From: Anaerolineae bacterium
GTDB taxonomy: Bacteria; Chloroflexota; Anaerolineae; Aggregatilineales; JAFGMM01
DNA: 64,000 bases
Assembly: GCA_027494055.1 (NCBI GenBank)
Contig: JAOSJO010000012.1
Span: 806,001 to 870,000, forward strand
Direction of reading: 5' to 3'
The translations under genes were made by a program, and so were the position numbers. This document shows positions 29,730 through 39,458 of this stretch, piece by piece (the stretch's first letter is position 1; each line of letters begins with the position of its first letter). Below the pieces are notes generated by a model that saw nothing but the letters and a program-made list of their open reading frames with translations, was not told the DNA's origin and ran no database searches.

Positions 29730-30523
29730 TTAAGTGACAGACGGAACGGCTTCATTAACCTTCGTCTCTGCCGGACGGGCGAACCACATGCGCCAGTCAA
29801 TCACCAGCAGGACTCCAATGACAAGGCTGGCACTGGCGAGTACAAACCAAAGCGCTTCAGCAGGTGGAATGCTGGCGGCAACAAGACCGAAAGCGTTCAT
29901 CGCACCGTGCATCGCAGTGGCGACCAGCACATTGCGCCCGCTCCTGACAAAAATCCACGTCAGGGGAAGCGCGAAGGCAAGACGACCAACCCTTCGGCTA
30001 TGGGGGAAGCATCCGGCACAAATAATACGAACAGCACGACGTGCAGCAGCGCCCAGGGAATGCCGACAATCACTGTGGCAGTGAAGGGCGAATACCGGTC
30101 CAGCATCCGACGCAGCGCGAAGCCGCGCCAGCCGATTTCCTCAAGCAGCGCCAGCGGGAAAAAGGCAATGAAAAACGCAGTCGGTGCAGCGATCTCAATT
30201 GTCGAAATCCTGCCTGTCACCAGCGCCAGAATGCTAGCGCCGAAGTGGATCACAAAACCGATGCGAGGGCGATCAGATACCATTTCAATAGGCTCCGCCA
30301 GCGGAAGGTCTGCCGCAGCAAAGCGGCTGCAGCCCCGGCGGTCATCTATGAGCGCCGCCAGCGCAAAAGCGACGACAGTTGGGAATATGACCGCAATGAA
30401 TGCGATAACGGTAAAAGCACTTTCCGGTGGGACTGGTAAGAGCATGGCTGCAAAAGACAACCCCAGCGTCAGAACAATGAAGCTGGCGACGGGATTCTGT
30501 TTGATGGTTGTGCTGAGGTTCAT
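29730..30523 (-). CDS. CPBP-family intramembrane metalloprotease; one frameshift
   Basis: About 264 residues and mostly membrane helices. The CAAX-protease/bacteriocin-processing motifs are EEIGWRG (glutamate pair), HVVLF (first histidine region) and HGAMNAF near the C-terminus. The frame slips near 29985, rejoining as ALPLTWIFVRSGRN. The start is ATG 30523 after AGAAGGAG. Its promoter carries the shared box at 30565-30594. Family members cleave or modify membrane peptides and often accompany exporters or self-immunity genes; here the downstream hydrolase and ABC exporter appear co-transcribed. The substrate is unknown. Confidence 0.85.
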
Positions 30524-30564
30524 TTCCTTCTCCTTCTAGAGTTCGTAACAAATCATTCTTTAAG

Positions 30565-30594
30565 TTCACTCTAAGCGCCAAAGGGGTTGATAGC
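30565..30594 (-). promoter_or_regulatory. shared island promoter box A, with upstream copy
   Basis: The plus strand reads TTCACTCTAAGCG, two bases, then AAAGGGGTTGAT. In gene sense this is ATCAACCCC followed by a TAGAGT -10-like element, ending 41 bases before the CPBP start. No normal -35 is present; the ATCAACCCC block takes its place. A second GGGGTTGA lies at 30617-30624, 34 bases upstream. An activator-dependent promoter is inferred. Confidence 0.7.
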
Positions 30595-30654
30595 CGGTAG
30601 CCAAAGGCGTATTCTAGGGGTTGAATGGTTGGAAGAGCGATGGGTTTCTACCCT

Positions 30655-31199
30655 CTATCTCTTGGCTGTTGACGGATGTTTTTCCTCGTCACCTACGGTA
30701 GATACCTTCGTTGCGCTCTGGATCAATCCAGCTACACTTTGCTCAAACATGCGCTGCCAGTTGGCCACGACCATTGGTCTGACCAATCCCATTGCCAGAC
30801 CGTGAAACACTTCGACATTCGTGATGCTCGTGCGGCTGTCACCTGATGTCTCGAACGCCCAGATGTGGCATGATCGGATACCGTTGTTATCTTTCCACCA
30901 CATGACGCTCTCGCCGGAACAACAGCCCCGACCGTTTCGGCAGAGGTGATTTTGCCGAGCGGAAAGCCCAGATTGAGGTCTTGCTCAAATTTCGCGCCGA
31001 CTTCCCATCCGGCCTTCCCTGTCCAGCGTGCAGCGACATGAAGGGGTTTTGACCAGACAGACCAGTCTTCTAACTTTGACCAGACTTCCCAAAGGGTGGC
31101 TGCGGGCATGTCTGCTTCCCTGGAAGCGGCAGCGATTACAGTTTTCCAAGTCGGCCTGTCCAGCCCAATTTTCTGAAGGGCAATCGTTATAGTGTCCAT
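30655..31199 (-). CDS. SRPBCC (START-like) domain protein; one frameshift
   Basis: About 181 residues. It matches the polyketide-cyclase/dehydratase branch of the SRPBCC fold: PAATLWEVWSKLEDWSVW, GWEVGAKFEQDL, and a late TNVEVFHGLAMGLVRP. A missing G near 30910 breaks the frame; the intended read is GAVVPGESVMWWKDN. Such proteins bind lipophilic ligands in a deep pocket. The start at 31199 has AAGGAGAG upstream. It has its own copy of the shared island promoter box (31238-31266). Ligand and role are unknown. Confidence 0.8.
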
Positions 31200-31237
31200 C
31201 GTCTCTCCTTAAGTAAGAAATCGCAGCATTCGATACG

Positions 31238-31266
31238 CTCACTGTAAGCGGTAAAGGGGTTGATTG
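31238..31266 (-). promoter_or_regulatory. shared island promoter box B
   Basis: The plus strand reads CTCACTGTAAGCG, two bases, then AAAGGGGTTGATTG. Over 26 aligned positions it matches box A at 23. In gene sense the -10-like element is TACAGT. It ends 38 bases before the SRPBCC start. No second upstream copy is obvious. Confidence 0.7.
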
Positions 31267-31292
31267 TTGGACACCTGCCCTCCAACTCGCGG

Positions 31293-32362
31293 TTACTGCG
31301 CCAGCGGTTCACCCGTTTGCGCGGATTCGATCACGTCCAGGATGGCGTCTCTCACCTGTTGGGCGTACTGCCGTCGTTGCCCAGGATGGAACCGTGATCC
31401 GCACCCTCGATCATCCGGGTCATGCTATTTGATGAATAGGTGGGGATTTCCTCACGTGCAGCGATGAAACCCTCAACGTGAGTGTCATAGGCATCGATGG
31501 TTTGACTGGCCCACAGGACAGCCGTGGGCAGGTCGCCCAGGTTTTCGGCAGCAGCAGAGGCTTCCGTGAGCGCCCAATACCCGGCAACAACCTCCGCAAG
31601 GTCGGTATCTATGACCTGGTTGCGTGCGTTGAGGGCTGCCAGTTCGGCTGCAATGTCCGGCGGATAGCCAGCCGCCTGAAATTGACCTGGCGAGGTCAAG
31701 CGCGTCAGACCTATTCGAGTCAGCGCTCCGTATAGCACTGCTGTCCCACTCCACTGTCTCGTCCATTCATCGAATTCGCTCTGACTGGCGAAATGCTTGG
31801 GGATCAGTACTGCACTATCTACCAGCACGATGCCCCCGATCTCTTCAGGATATTGCGCCGCGTAGATCCGTGTCCAAACCGCGCCATAGGAATGACCTGC
31901 CATCACATAGGGTGCAGGAACGCCTGCTTCCTCAAGCAACGTGTGGAGTTCTCCCACGATAGTAATGGCATCGCGCGGCCCGGAAGTTGCTTCGCTCCAG
32001 CCAAGTCCTGGTCGGTCAAAGGCACAGACTCTCGTGTGTTGCGATAGTTGGTTCTGAACCCGGTACCACCACAATGAGTCTGCGCCGCCACCTGCCTGCA
32101 AAATAACCGCCGGGCTGCCTTCGCCCATGCAGATGATGTGCATCTGGTGGCCGTTGACGGTGTAGAGCTGACCACGCGGGGGGTAATTCCGCTTGTCCAG
32201 TTCAACGGCGACGGCCTGATAGGCCACGCCCAGTACCACGAGCGCGATCACGGCAATGACGAGCCATGTCAACCCACGCTTGACGAAGAACAGACAGCCG
32301 CGCCTGCGAGGTTCGCTTGTTGGCTGCACGGCGGTTTCACTTGCGGATGTGACCGTACTCAT
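31293..32362 (-). CDS. membrane-anchored alpha/beta hydrolase 2; one frameshift
   Basis: About 356 residues, closely similar to the hydrolase at 28652-29700. It has an N-terminal membrane helix (VIAVIALVVLGVAYQAV), oxyanion region LQAGGGADSLWW, nucleophile elbow GHSYGA, and histidine in GADHGS. A slip near 31372 hides the true C-terminus, AQQVRDAILDVIESAQ then TGEPLAQ, ending at 31293. The start is ATG 32362. The shared promoter box lies 39 bases upstream. It probably arose by duplication within the island. Esterase or lipase-like activity facing outwards is inferred. Confidence 0.88.
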
Positions 32363-32401
32363 GATGCTATTCCTGTGTCAGCCTGCACGTCGTTCGTCAT
32401 G

Positions 32402-32428
32402 TTCACTCCAGGCGTCAAAAGGGTTGGT
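32402..32428 (-). promoter_or_regulatory. shared island promoter box C
   Basis: The plus strand reads TTCACTCCAGGCG, three bases, then AAAGGGTTGGT. It is the most divergent of the four boxes, with GGGG shortened to GGG, but position (39 bases before the hydrolase start) and order are the same. Confidence 0.6.
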
Positions 32429-32467
32429 CTGGCTCTTCCCCAGGCCCCCCTTGATCTCCCGATACAA

Positions 32468-33592
32468 CTAATGCCCCAGCGGGTCGCCCGTTTGGGCGGA
32501 TTCGATCACCTGGCGGATGGCCTGGGCAACCTGGGCGGCGTATCTCGACTCGGCTACCAGGGTCTCGTGGGTCGCCCCCTGAACGATGCTGCGCTTCGTG
32601 TTTGACGAGACTGTCGTGAGGTCTTCCTGAAGCCGTGTCAGTTGCTCGCCGTAGAGCGACTGCTCGCTGACACTGAGCACGTAAACCGGGAGATTGCCGA
32701 GTGACCTGGCGTTGTTGATCTGCGGGCGGCTGACATCGGTCCACAATCCGGCCTGCTGGGCCTCGGTTTTCCAGCAGGCGCGCAGCGCACACCAGGCGGC
32801 GATGGCCTGACGATGGCGCTCTGGCAGCCCTTCCGCGAGCAGCTTTGCCGCACCCTTGACGACTCGCCCAAAGCCAAAGCGACACAGTTCTCCCTGGACG
32901 CTCATCATCCTGGACATCAGGCGCTCGGCGTTCGGCACCGGCATGTGCAGCCATTGATCGGGGTGCGAGGCATCGACCAGGGTCAGGCCGGCCACCTCGT
33001 CTGCAAAGAGATCGGCAAAGGCACGCACCACCAGGCCGCCAAACGACCATCCCGCCAGCACATACGGCCCGGCGACCCCGGCATTGATGAGCGCCGTATG
33101 CAGCTCGCGGGCGCACTGTTGGGCGTCGCGCGGGTTTGGGCTGACATCGCTCCAGCCAAAGCCGGCGCGGTCATAGGCGACGACGCGCGTATCCCGCGCC
33201 AGTTCGGTCTGGACCCAATGCCAGTTGATGGCGAAGCTTGCCATCCCGCTTTCGAGGATCACGGTCGGTTTGCCCGTATCCGCGCCCATGACCAGCAGGT
33301 GCAGCTTGAACCCGCCGGCATCGCTGAAAATGCCCGCTGGCGGGAAGTCCCGGCGATCACGCTGCACGGCGCGGGCTTGATAGATGCCGCCCACCAGCGC
33401 CAGCCCGGCCAGGGCCAGGCCGAGGATGAGCAAGCCAACGCGCACCCAGGCGAACGCAATCGCGGCCAGGATGATGAACACGAGCAGCGCCAGCCCCACC
33501 GGCGGCATGAGATAGCGCAGAACGAATACCAAGCGGTTCGTCCGAGCACTCTGGTCTGATTTTGCCTGTTGAATCGATGCTGTCTTTTGCAT
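32468..33592 (-). CDS. membrane-anchored alpha/beta hydrolase 3
   Basis: About 374 residues. Two N-terminal membrane helices (VGLALLVFIILAAIAFAWV; LLILGLALAGLALVGG) precede the hydrolase domain. The nucleophile elbow is GWSFGG rather than GHSYGA, an acid/partner region reads VDASHPDQ, and the histidine is in GATHET. The ending TGDPLGH parallels its two paralogues. I chose ATG 33592, seven bases after AAGGTGAG; a GTG at 33604 is possible. No frameshift. It follows the second CPBP protease at 106 bases and has no shared box of its own, so it probably depends on that gene's promoter. Confidence 0.88.
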   Translation of the reverse strand: MQKTASIQQAKSDQSARTNRLVFVLRYLMPPVGLALLVFIILAAIAFAWVRVGLLILGLALAGLALVGGIYQARAVQRDRRDFPPAGIFSDAGGFKLHLLVMGADTGKPTVILESGMASFAINWHWVQTELARDTRVVAYDRAGFGWSDVSPNPRDAQQCARELHTALINAGVAGPYVLAGWSFGGLVVRAFADLFADEVAGLTLVDASHPDQWLHMPVPNAERLMSRMMSVQGELCRFGFGRVVKGAAKLLAEGLPERHRQAIAAWCALRACWKTEAQQAGLWTDVSRPQINNARSLGNLPVYVLSVSEQSLYGEQLTRLQEDLTTVSSNTKRSIVQGATHETLVAESRYAAQVAQAIRQVIESAQTGDPLGH

Positions 33593-33698
33593 GTTCAAGC
33601 TCACCTTTTGCCCAGACGCCGTCTGTGCTTCTGCCGGTCACGCGCGATGGCCGATTGGATGACGCGCGCCCTTGCTTGCTGACTGTTCAATGCGCGTG

Positions 33699-34610
33699 TC
33701 AAAAGCCGCCTGCAAGGAGAATGACCACGTAAATGGTGAAGTCCGACACGAAATGCAGGAAGAGCGGCCAACCCATGCCGCGCGTCTCCACCATGCTCTT
33801 GGCAAATATCCAGCCGCCGATGGTCGTAAGAAGCACGCCGGTAACTCCCGACGGCATCCCGAAATAGTGTCCTAAGCCGAACCAGGCGGCCACCAGGATC
33901 AGGGATGCGCCCTTGCCGAAGAAAGGCAGGACCTGTGGCAGCAGCGCCGAACGGTACAGGAATTCCTCGGCGAAGGCATTGATCACGGCACACAGCGCAG
34001 CAAACAAGACCAACCCAGCCGACAGGTTGTCCAGTGACAGATTCAGGCCGGGTATCATGAAGAGCAGCAAGAGCACGGCGATGATCAGCGCGTAACGCCC
34101 GCCGAAACCGGGCCATGTTTCGGGTTTCCGGGGGATGCCCCAACGCTCTGGCTCAGCGACCGCCCTGAGATTGCCCACCGTTAAGAAAAAGTCCCGGCGC
34201 TTCAGGCCCATGCCCAGCAGCGCCAACAGCATGACCAGCGCCGCCCCAAGGCGCAGCAAGCGTTCCCCAAGGAAAGCGAAGTTCCCGTTGCCGCCGAAGA
34301 CGCGATCAAACAACTGGCTCTGTTGAACCACTGTGCCAAAGAACCAGCTCTCGACCACGTAAATCACCAGAAAAGCCAGGGCCAATCCGCGCAGAGGACG
34401 AAAAAGCGGCCAGACGAAGGTCAACGCCAGAAGAGCCGCAAGAAACACCATACGCGCCGGTGTGAGCCATGCAGTATCCTGCTGCAACACACCCAGGACG
34501 ATATCGGGCACGGTCAGCGCCAGCACAATCGCCCAGGCTGCGAACAGCAGAACGCGACGCCCTTCGATGCGTTGCGCTGGACTTGCCGGTATGGATATCG
34601 ACTCGCGCAT
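33699..34610 (-). CDS. CPBP-family intramembrane metalloprotease 2
   Basis: 303 residues with about eight membrane helices. The motifs are EEFLYRSALL, GHYFGMPSG, and FLHFVSDF near the end, as in CAAX-protease/Abi family proteins. No frameshift. The start is ATG 34610. Its promoter contains the best and doubled copy of the shared box (34656-34684 and 34709-34720), and it is the first minus-strand gene beside the divergent LuxR-type regulator. Substrate and biological role are unknown. Confidence 0.88.
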   Translation of the reverse strand: MRESISIPASPAQRIEGRRVLLFAAWAIVLALTVPDIVLGVLQQDTAWLTPARMVFLAALLALTFVWPLFRPLRGLALAFLVIYVVESWFFGTVVQQSQLFDRVFGGNGNFAFLGERLLRLGAALVMLLALLGMGLKRRDFFLTVGNLRAVAEPERWGIPRKPETWPGFGGRYALIIAVLLLLFMIPGLNLSLDNLSAGLVLFAALCAVINAFAEEFLYRSALLPQVLPFFGKGASLILVAAWFGLGHYFGMPSGVTGVLLTTIGGWIFAKSMVETRGMGWPLFLHFVSDFTIYVVILLAGGF

Positions 34611-34655
34611 TCTGGACTCCTCACCTTCTCAGGGACCGAGGCGCGTTTCTTGATG

Positions 34656-34720
34656 TTTACTCTACATGGCAAAGGGGTTGATTGGGGGTAGCCAAAAGGT
34701 GTATCCAGGGGGTTGATTGT
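34656..34720 (-). promoter_or_regulatory. shared island promoter box D, double copy
   Basis: The proximal plus-strand box is TTTACTCTACATGG then CAAAGGGGTTGATTG, 45 bases before the CPBP start. A second GGGGTTGATTG lies 35 bases upstream. The whole 65-base stretch aligns with the region around box A, including the linker GGTAGCCAAA. This doubled direct-repeat layout resembles activator sites of MalT-type regulators, one of which is encoded next door. Confidence 0.72.
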
Positions 34721-34793
34721 TGTAAATACAAGTATTTGCTTCCAGAAGAGTAGGCTGTTAGACTCGCTCAGTCTATAAGGTCGGGGCAGTCCA

Positions 34794-37475
34794 ATGGCCG
34801 CATCAGCGCCGGATCTGCTGCAAACGAAGCTGACCGTCCCCCCGGTGTGTACCGAGCTTGTAGCGCGCCCCCGTCTGATTGAAAAATGTAAACACGGGCT
34901 GACCCGATCACTCACGCTGATTTGCGCGCCTGCCGGGTTCGGGAAGACCACATTGCTGTGCGCCTGGCTCTCTTCTGAAGCCGGAAGCGCGGTTCCGGTC
35001 GCATGGCTCTCGCTTGACGATGACGACAACGACCCGACTCGTTTCCTGACCTATCTCGTCTCCGCGCTGACGAGTGCCACCAGCGTGGACGGTGATGCGG
35101 CACTCTCGCTGCTGCGCTCGCCTCAGCCACCACCTCCCAAGGCTATCTTGACCGTGTTGCTCAGCCGTCTGGAGGCTGTTCCCCACCGCTTCGCGCTCGT
35201 CCTGGACGATTACCACCTCATCACTGCTGCGCCGGTGCATGAAGCCATGACATTTTTGCTCGAACATCTCCCGCCGCAGATGTGCATGGTGATCAGCAGC
35301 CGGGAAGACCCGCCATTCCCAATGGCGCGTCTGCGTGGGCGCGGCCAGCTCACCGAAATTCGCGCCGACGATCTGCGTTTCACAGTGGAGGAAGCCGGGC
35401 AGTTTCTCTGGCAGATGTCGGGCATCAAGCTGGATGCCGATCAGGTGATGGAACTGGACACGCGCACTGAAGGCTGGATCGCCGGGCTGCAACTGGCGGC
35501 GCTGGCGATGAGAGGGCGCGAAGACATTTCTGGTTTCATCTCGGCATTCACGGGCAGTCATCGCTTTATCCTCGACTACCTGACCGAAGAGGTGTTGCGC
35601 CGCCAGGCCGAAAGTATCCAGAGTTTTTTGCTGCAAACCTCGATTCTCAACCGCTTGAGCGGCCCGCTGTGCGACGCCGTGACCGGCAGAACCGACGGGC
35701 AGATGATGTTGGAGCAAATCGAGCGAGGCAATCTGTTCTTGACTGCGCTCGATGACGGGCGTCAGTGGTATCGCTATCACCATCTGTTTGGCGACATGCT
35801 GCGCCGCCATTTACAGCAGTCAACTCCGGCTATCCTGCCTGACCTGTATCGCCGCGCCAGCGCGTGGTATGAACAGCAGGGATGGGCAAGCGAAGCCATT
35901 GAACAAGCGCTCCTATCACAGGATAGCGAACTGGCGGCGGGGTTAGTCGACCATTTCGGCGATACCCTGTGGATGCAGGGCGAAATCGCAACCCTTACAC
36001 GCTGGCTAAAGGTGCTGCCTGAAAGCACGATCCGGGCGCGTCCTAAACTTGCGCTGAGTTACGCCTTTTTGTTCGGGCTATTAGGCTCCGACGTTGAAAC
36101 CGAACAGCAGGTATTGCGGGCTGAGCGACTGCTGCTAGAGGACAAACAGATGCCAGATGGCGAGCGCACAGCCCTGTTGGGTCGAGCGGCTGCCAGCCGC
36201 GCTTCGCTGGCGGTCTTACGCGGCTATGAGGCAGACATCATCATTGCTGCCGGTAATCGGGCCCTTGCTCAGTTACCGGAGACAGATGCGTATTGGCGAA
36301 GCTGGGCCATGACCATGGCCGGTATTGCGTACTACATTTTGAACGGTGACGTGGCCGAGGCTGAGCGCTTGTTCGCGGAGGCGATCACGGTGGGCGAAAA
36401 TGCCCATAACAGTTTCACCAATATGACCGCGCTCATCCACCTGTCAAGGCTGCATATGGTTCAAGGACGCATCCAAGAAGCTGAAGCCGCCTGTGAAAGG
36501 CTACTGGCATATGCTGGCGACGCGATCTTGAGTGGTGCGGGACTGTTGAATCGCGCTGCCGTGCGCTATGAGCGCAATGATCTGGCGGGGGCACTCGAAG
36601 ATGTGCTCGAAGGTCGCCGTATTCTGCAGACCTATCCAGCTCGAAGAGTGCCGCTGCCTGGCTTTGTCATGCTTGGCTGGCTAAAGCAATTACAGGGCGA
36701 AGAATCCGAAGCGCGCGACTTGATGCGTCAAGCTGTCGAGATTGTTCACGAGCACGATTTGAGACAGACGCTTTTTCCAGTGGCCGCCTGGCAGGCTCGG
36801 CTATGGCTGGCGCAGGGGGATATGACCGCTGCCGAACAGTGGGCGGATGAGATTGAACCGACCGCCCATGATGATCTCAGCCCTGCCCTTGAGTTCGAGC
36901 ACATGACGCTCGCACGCATTCAGATGGCTCAGGGTCGGCTAGACGAAGCGCAGCAACTACTGGCGCGATTGTTCTCGGCGGCGAACAGCGCGGGACGCAT
37001 GGGCCAGGTCATTGCTATTTGTGTGCTCCAGGCATTGGCGGCCAGTCTGCAAGGCGACACCGACGAGGCGCTGAGACGGCTGGCCCATGCCCTGTCGCTT
37101 GGCGAAGCCGAGGGCTATGTGCGTGTTTTCGTCGATGAGGGTGCGCCGATGGCAGCGCTGTTGCATGAGGCCAGGGCGCGTGGAATTGCGGTGGAGTATG
37201 TGACGAAGCTGCTGGCGGCGTTTGACCAGGGACCGCCAGCAAAGGGCGTTGTTCCGCCTGAGCCGCGGGTCGACGGTGATATTGGATCGCTCAGCGAGCG
37301 CGAACTTGAGGTGCTGCGCCTGATCGCCGATGGTGCATCCAACCGGGAGATTGCACAGACGCTGGTGATTAGCGTGGGCACAGTCAAAAAGCACGTGAAC
37401 AACATATTCCTCAAGCTCGATGCCCACAGCCGCACCCAGGTGATTGCCGTTGCGCGGAAGTACAACCTTTTCTAG
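34794..37475 (+). CDS. LuxR-family regulator of MalT/LAL type, 893 residues
   Basis: A large ATP-binding activator. The N-terminal STAND-type NTPase has Walker [10 protein letters not shown] (about residues 45-53) and Walker B-like FALVLDDYH. The middle is a helical repeat region of MalT/TPR type, and the C-terminal 60 residues form a LuxR HTH ([34 protein letters not shown]). The start is ATG 34794. In MalT the nucleotide and a small sugar drive oligomerisation on direct repeats; a similar mode is inferred. It is divergent from the protease-hydrolase island, whose promoters share a box lacking a -35, so it is the obvious candidate activator. The inducer is unknown. No frameshift in 2.7 kb. 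Confidence 0.93.
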   Translation: MAASAPDLLQTKLTVPPVCTELVARPRLIEKCKHGLTRSLTLICAPAGFGKTTLLCAWLSSEAGSAVPVAWLSLDDDDNDPTRFLTYLVSALTSATSVDGDAALSLLRSPQPPPPKAILTVLLSRLEAVPHRFALVLDDYHLITAAPVHEAMTFLLEHLPPQMCMVISSREDPPFPMARLRGRGQLTEIRADDLRFTVEEAGQFLWQMSGIKLDADQVMELDTRTEGWIAGLQLAALAMRGREDISGFISAFTGSHRFILDYLTEEVLRRQAESIQSFLLQTSILNRLSGPLCDAVTGRTDGQMMLEQIERGNLFLTALDDGRQWYRYHHLFGDMLRRHLQQSTPAILPDLYRRASAWYEQQGWASEAIEQALLSQDSELAAGLVDHFGDTLWMQGEIATLTRWLKVLPESTIRARPKLALSYAFLFGLLGSDVETEQQVLRAERLLLEDKQMPDGERTALLGRAAASRASLAVLRGYEADIIIAAGNRALAQLPETDAYWRSWAMTMAGIAYYILNGDVAEAERLFAEAITVGENAHNSFTNMTALIHLSRLHMVQGRIQEAEAACERLLAYAGDAILSGAGLLNRAAVRYERNDLAGALEDVLEGRRILQTYPARRVPLPGFVMLGWLKQLQGEESEARDLMRQAVEIVHEHDLRQTLFPVAAWQARLWLAQGDMTAAEQWADEIEPTAHDDLSPALEFEHMTLARIQMAQGRLDEAQQLLARLFSAANSAGRMGQVIAICVLQALAASLQGDTDEALRRLAHALSLGEAEGYVRVFVDEGAPMAALLHEARARGIAVEYVTKLLAAFDQGPPAKGVVPPEPRVDGDIGSLSERELEVLRLIADGASNREIAQTLVISVGTVKKHVNNIFLKLDAHSRTQVIAVARKYNLF

Positions 37476-37880
37476 CGCATGGCGTCACCGGCTCACGCAG
37501 GCGGGGCTGTTCTTTAGCCACAAGCGCGCATCCGTAGCGGTCTGAGTAGCCATATCTCGCGCGTACAGGGGAAGCACCCCTCCACATGTTCCATATCCAT
37601 ACAGGATTCACAGACATGAAAGACGAGGTGGATCCCCTTCTTGCACCTGCCTCCAGGGATCCACCACGACCAGAATGTGCCCCGCCGGCCCAAATGGACG
37701 CAGGCGGGGATGTCACACAGCGAGCCTAGAAGACGCTATCCGGATGGAAGATACAGCACTTGTCAACTCGTGTTGAGAATATAGCACACGCATGATTTTG
37801 GACGCTTCGTTCACCGCTACCGGAGAAGGACGATTTGGTCCATGATGGAGGTAGGGTTTTCTTTAAGTACATAACTCGCT
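37476..37880. other. intergenic region between convergent LuxR and GH51 genes
   Basis: 405 bases without a supported gene. A 10-bp perfect inverted repeat GGTGGATCCC / GGGATCCACC (37627-37636, 37656-37665) with a 19-base loop may act as a terminator for either neighbour, although no T-run follows. A LacI-like palindrome TCAACTCGTGTTGA (37763-37776) has central CG but no gene beside it to regulate. Confidence 0.5.
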
Positions 37881-39338
37881 CTAGCGGGCCACCGGGCAGA
37901 CCAGCGCCGTCACCGAGTGCGGCTCGAAGGTGTAGCGAAGCTCACGGTCCGCCGCGTCGAACGTGGCCTCGTGGGTCCCGACGTTGTCTGGCGCGTCGAA
38001 CGTGTTCGCGGTCTTGATGTCCGGCCCGTTCACCACCGACGCCGTCACCGACCCGGCAAACCGCCCCTCGGCGAGCGCGACCACGGCCTCGGTCGGGCGC
38101 AGCGAGCGGTTCACCACGTAGAGCGTCAGCCGCTTCCCGTCCGCGCCGCGCGAGGCCGCAACGTCGAGCACGCGCACCCCCGCATAGTCGCCGCCGTCGA
38201 ACGTCTCGCCGCTCCAGAACACGTCGAGCGCGGCGTCGCCGCACGTGCGCCGGTAAAGCTCGAAGGGGTAGAAGATGGTCTGCAACACCAGCCCGTCCTT
38301 GCGCGTGAGAATCGGCGCGATGACGTTGACGATCTGCGCCAGGTTCGCCATGCGCACCGTCCGCGCGTGGCGGATGAAAGCGTTGAGGTGCATCGCCACC
38401 GCCAGCGCGTCTTCGAGGTTGTAGACCTCCTCAAGCCCGGTGTCAATGCCGGCGCGATACCAGACGTTCCACTCATCGACCGCGATGGGGATGGGGCGCT
38501 TGATCCGCCGCGCCAGCCGCAACGCATCGATCAACCCCTCGTAGGCGCGCAGCCGCGCCTCGATGAGTTCCGAGACCGCCATGTACCGCGCGAAGTCGTC
38601 CTCGTGGTTGGCGACGTACCAGTGGACGGACATGTAGTCGATGTGCTCGCTCGCCTGCTCAAGCAGGAGCTGCGCGCGCTCGACGAAATCCGGCGCCCAC
38701 GAGCTTGTCGCAGAGGCGAGCAGTTTGATCTTCGGGTCCACCCAGCGCATCACCTTGGCGAATTCGACGTAGGCGCGCGTGTACTCTTCGGGTGTCTTGT
38801 GCCCGATCTGCCAGGCGCCATCCACCTCGTTACCGACAGCCCAGTACTGCACGTTGTGCGGCGCGTCGAAGCCGTGCGCGCGCCGGAGCCGCACGAGGGC
38901 GGTGTCTGCCGTGCCGTTGCAGTACTCAACCCAGTCGCGCGCCTCGCGCATGTCGCCATCGCCGCAGTTGACCACCAGGTACGGCTCCGCGCCCACCTGC
39001 CGGCAGAACTGCACGAACTCGTTTGTGCCGAAGTGGTTGGAGTCGGGCGCGCCCCACGCCAGGTCCAGGCGCGCCGGCCGGGCGTCGCGCGGCCCGACGC
39101 CGTCCCGCCAGCGGTAGCCCGACACGAAGTTGCCGCCGGGATACCGGATCACCGGCATCTGCAGGCGGCGCAGCGCGGCGAGCACGTCGGTGCGCAGCCC
39201 ATCAGGGCCGGCGTGCGGCGAGTCGGGATCATAGACGCCGCCGTAGATGCAGCGCCCCAGGTGTTCGGCGAAGCCGCCGAAGAGGTTCGGGTCGATAGGA
39301 GCGAGCACGCGCTCAAGGTTCACGTCTATCCGGTTCAC
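37881..39338 (-). CDS. abfA: alpha-L-arabinofuranosidase, GH51
   Basis: 485 residues, normal for a cytoplasmic GH51 enzyme. It releases arabinofuranose from arabinan- or arabinoxylan-derived oligosaccharides. Acid/base Glu171 lies in AVGNEVDG and nucleophile Glu289 in VDEWNVWY; RYPGGNFVSGY and FGGFAEHLGRC are the N-terminal family motifs. A C-terminal beta domain ends HSVTALVCPV. There is no signal peptide and no frameshift. It is the last gene of the unit binding protein, two permeases, GH116, GH51, which fits import of arabinosylated oligosaccharides followed by cytoplasmic cleavage. Confidence 0.95.
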   Translation of the reverse strand: MNRIDVNLERVLAPIDPNLFGGFAEHLGRCIYGGVYDPDSPHAGPDGLRTDVLAALRRLQMPVIRYPGGNFVSGYRWRDGVGPRDARPARLDLAWGAPDSNHFGTNEFVQFCRQVGAEPYLVVNCGDGDMREARDWVEYCNGTADTALVRLRRAHGFDAPHNVQYWAVGNEVDGAWQIGHKTPEEYTRAYVEFAKVMRWVDPKIKLLASATSSWAPDFVERAQLLLEQASEHIDYMSVHWYVANHEDDFARYMAVSELIEARLRAYEGLIDALRLARRIKRPIPIAVDEWNVWYRAGIDTGLEEVYNLEDALAVAMHLNAFIRHARTVRMANLAQIVNVIAPILTRKDGLVLQTIFYPFELYRRTCGDAALDVFWSGETFDGGDYAGVRVLDVAASRGADGKRLTLYVVNRSLRPTEAVVALAEGRFAGSVTASVVNGPDIKTANTFDAPDNVGTHEATFDAADRELRYTFEPHSVTALVCPVAR

Positions 39339-39458
39339 GGCTTAACCACTCCATTCTGGACGCCACAGAGACCCCCATCACGCACGGCGGCGGCTGACTT
39401 CGTAGCGCACCGGCAGCATGGCATTGGGCGACAGGCATGGTCTGGTGTCTGGAGGTCG

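Noticed and set aside
37763-37776. Palindrome TCAACTCGTGTTGA as a LacI operator
   Set aside because: It lies between two convergent genes with no promoter or start nearby, so chance or a relic is more likely.
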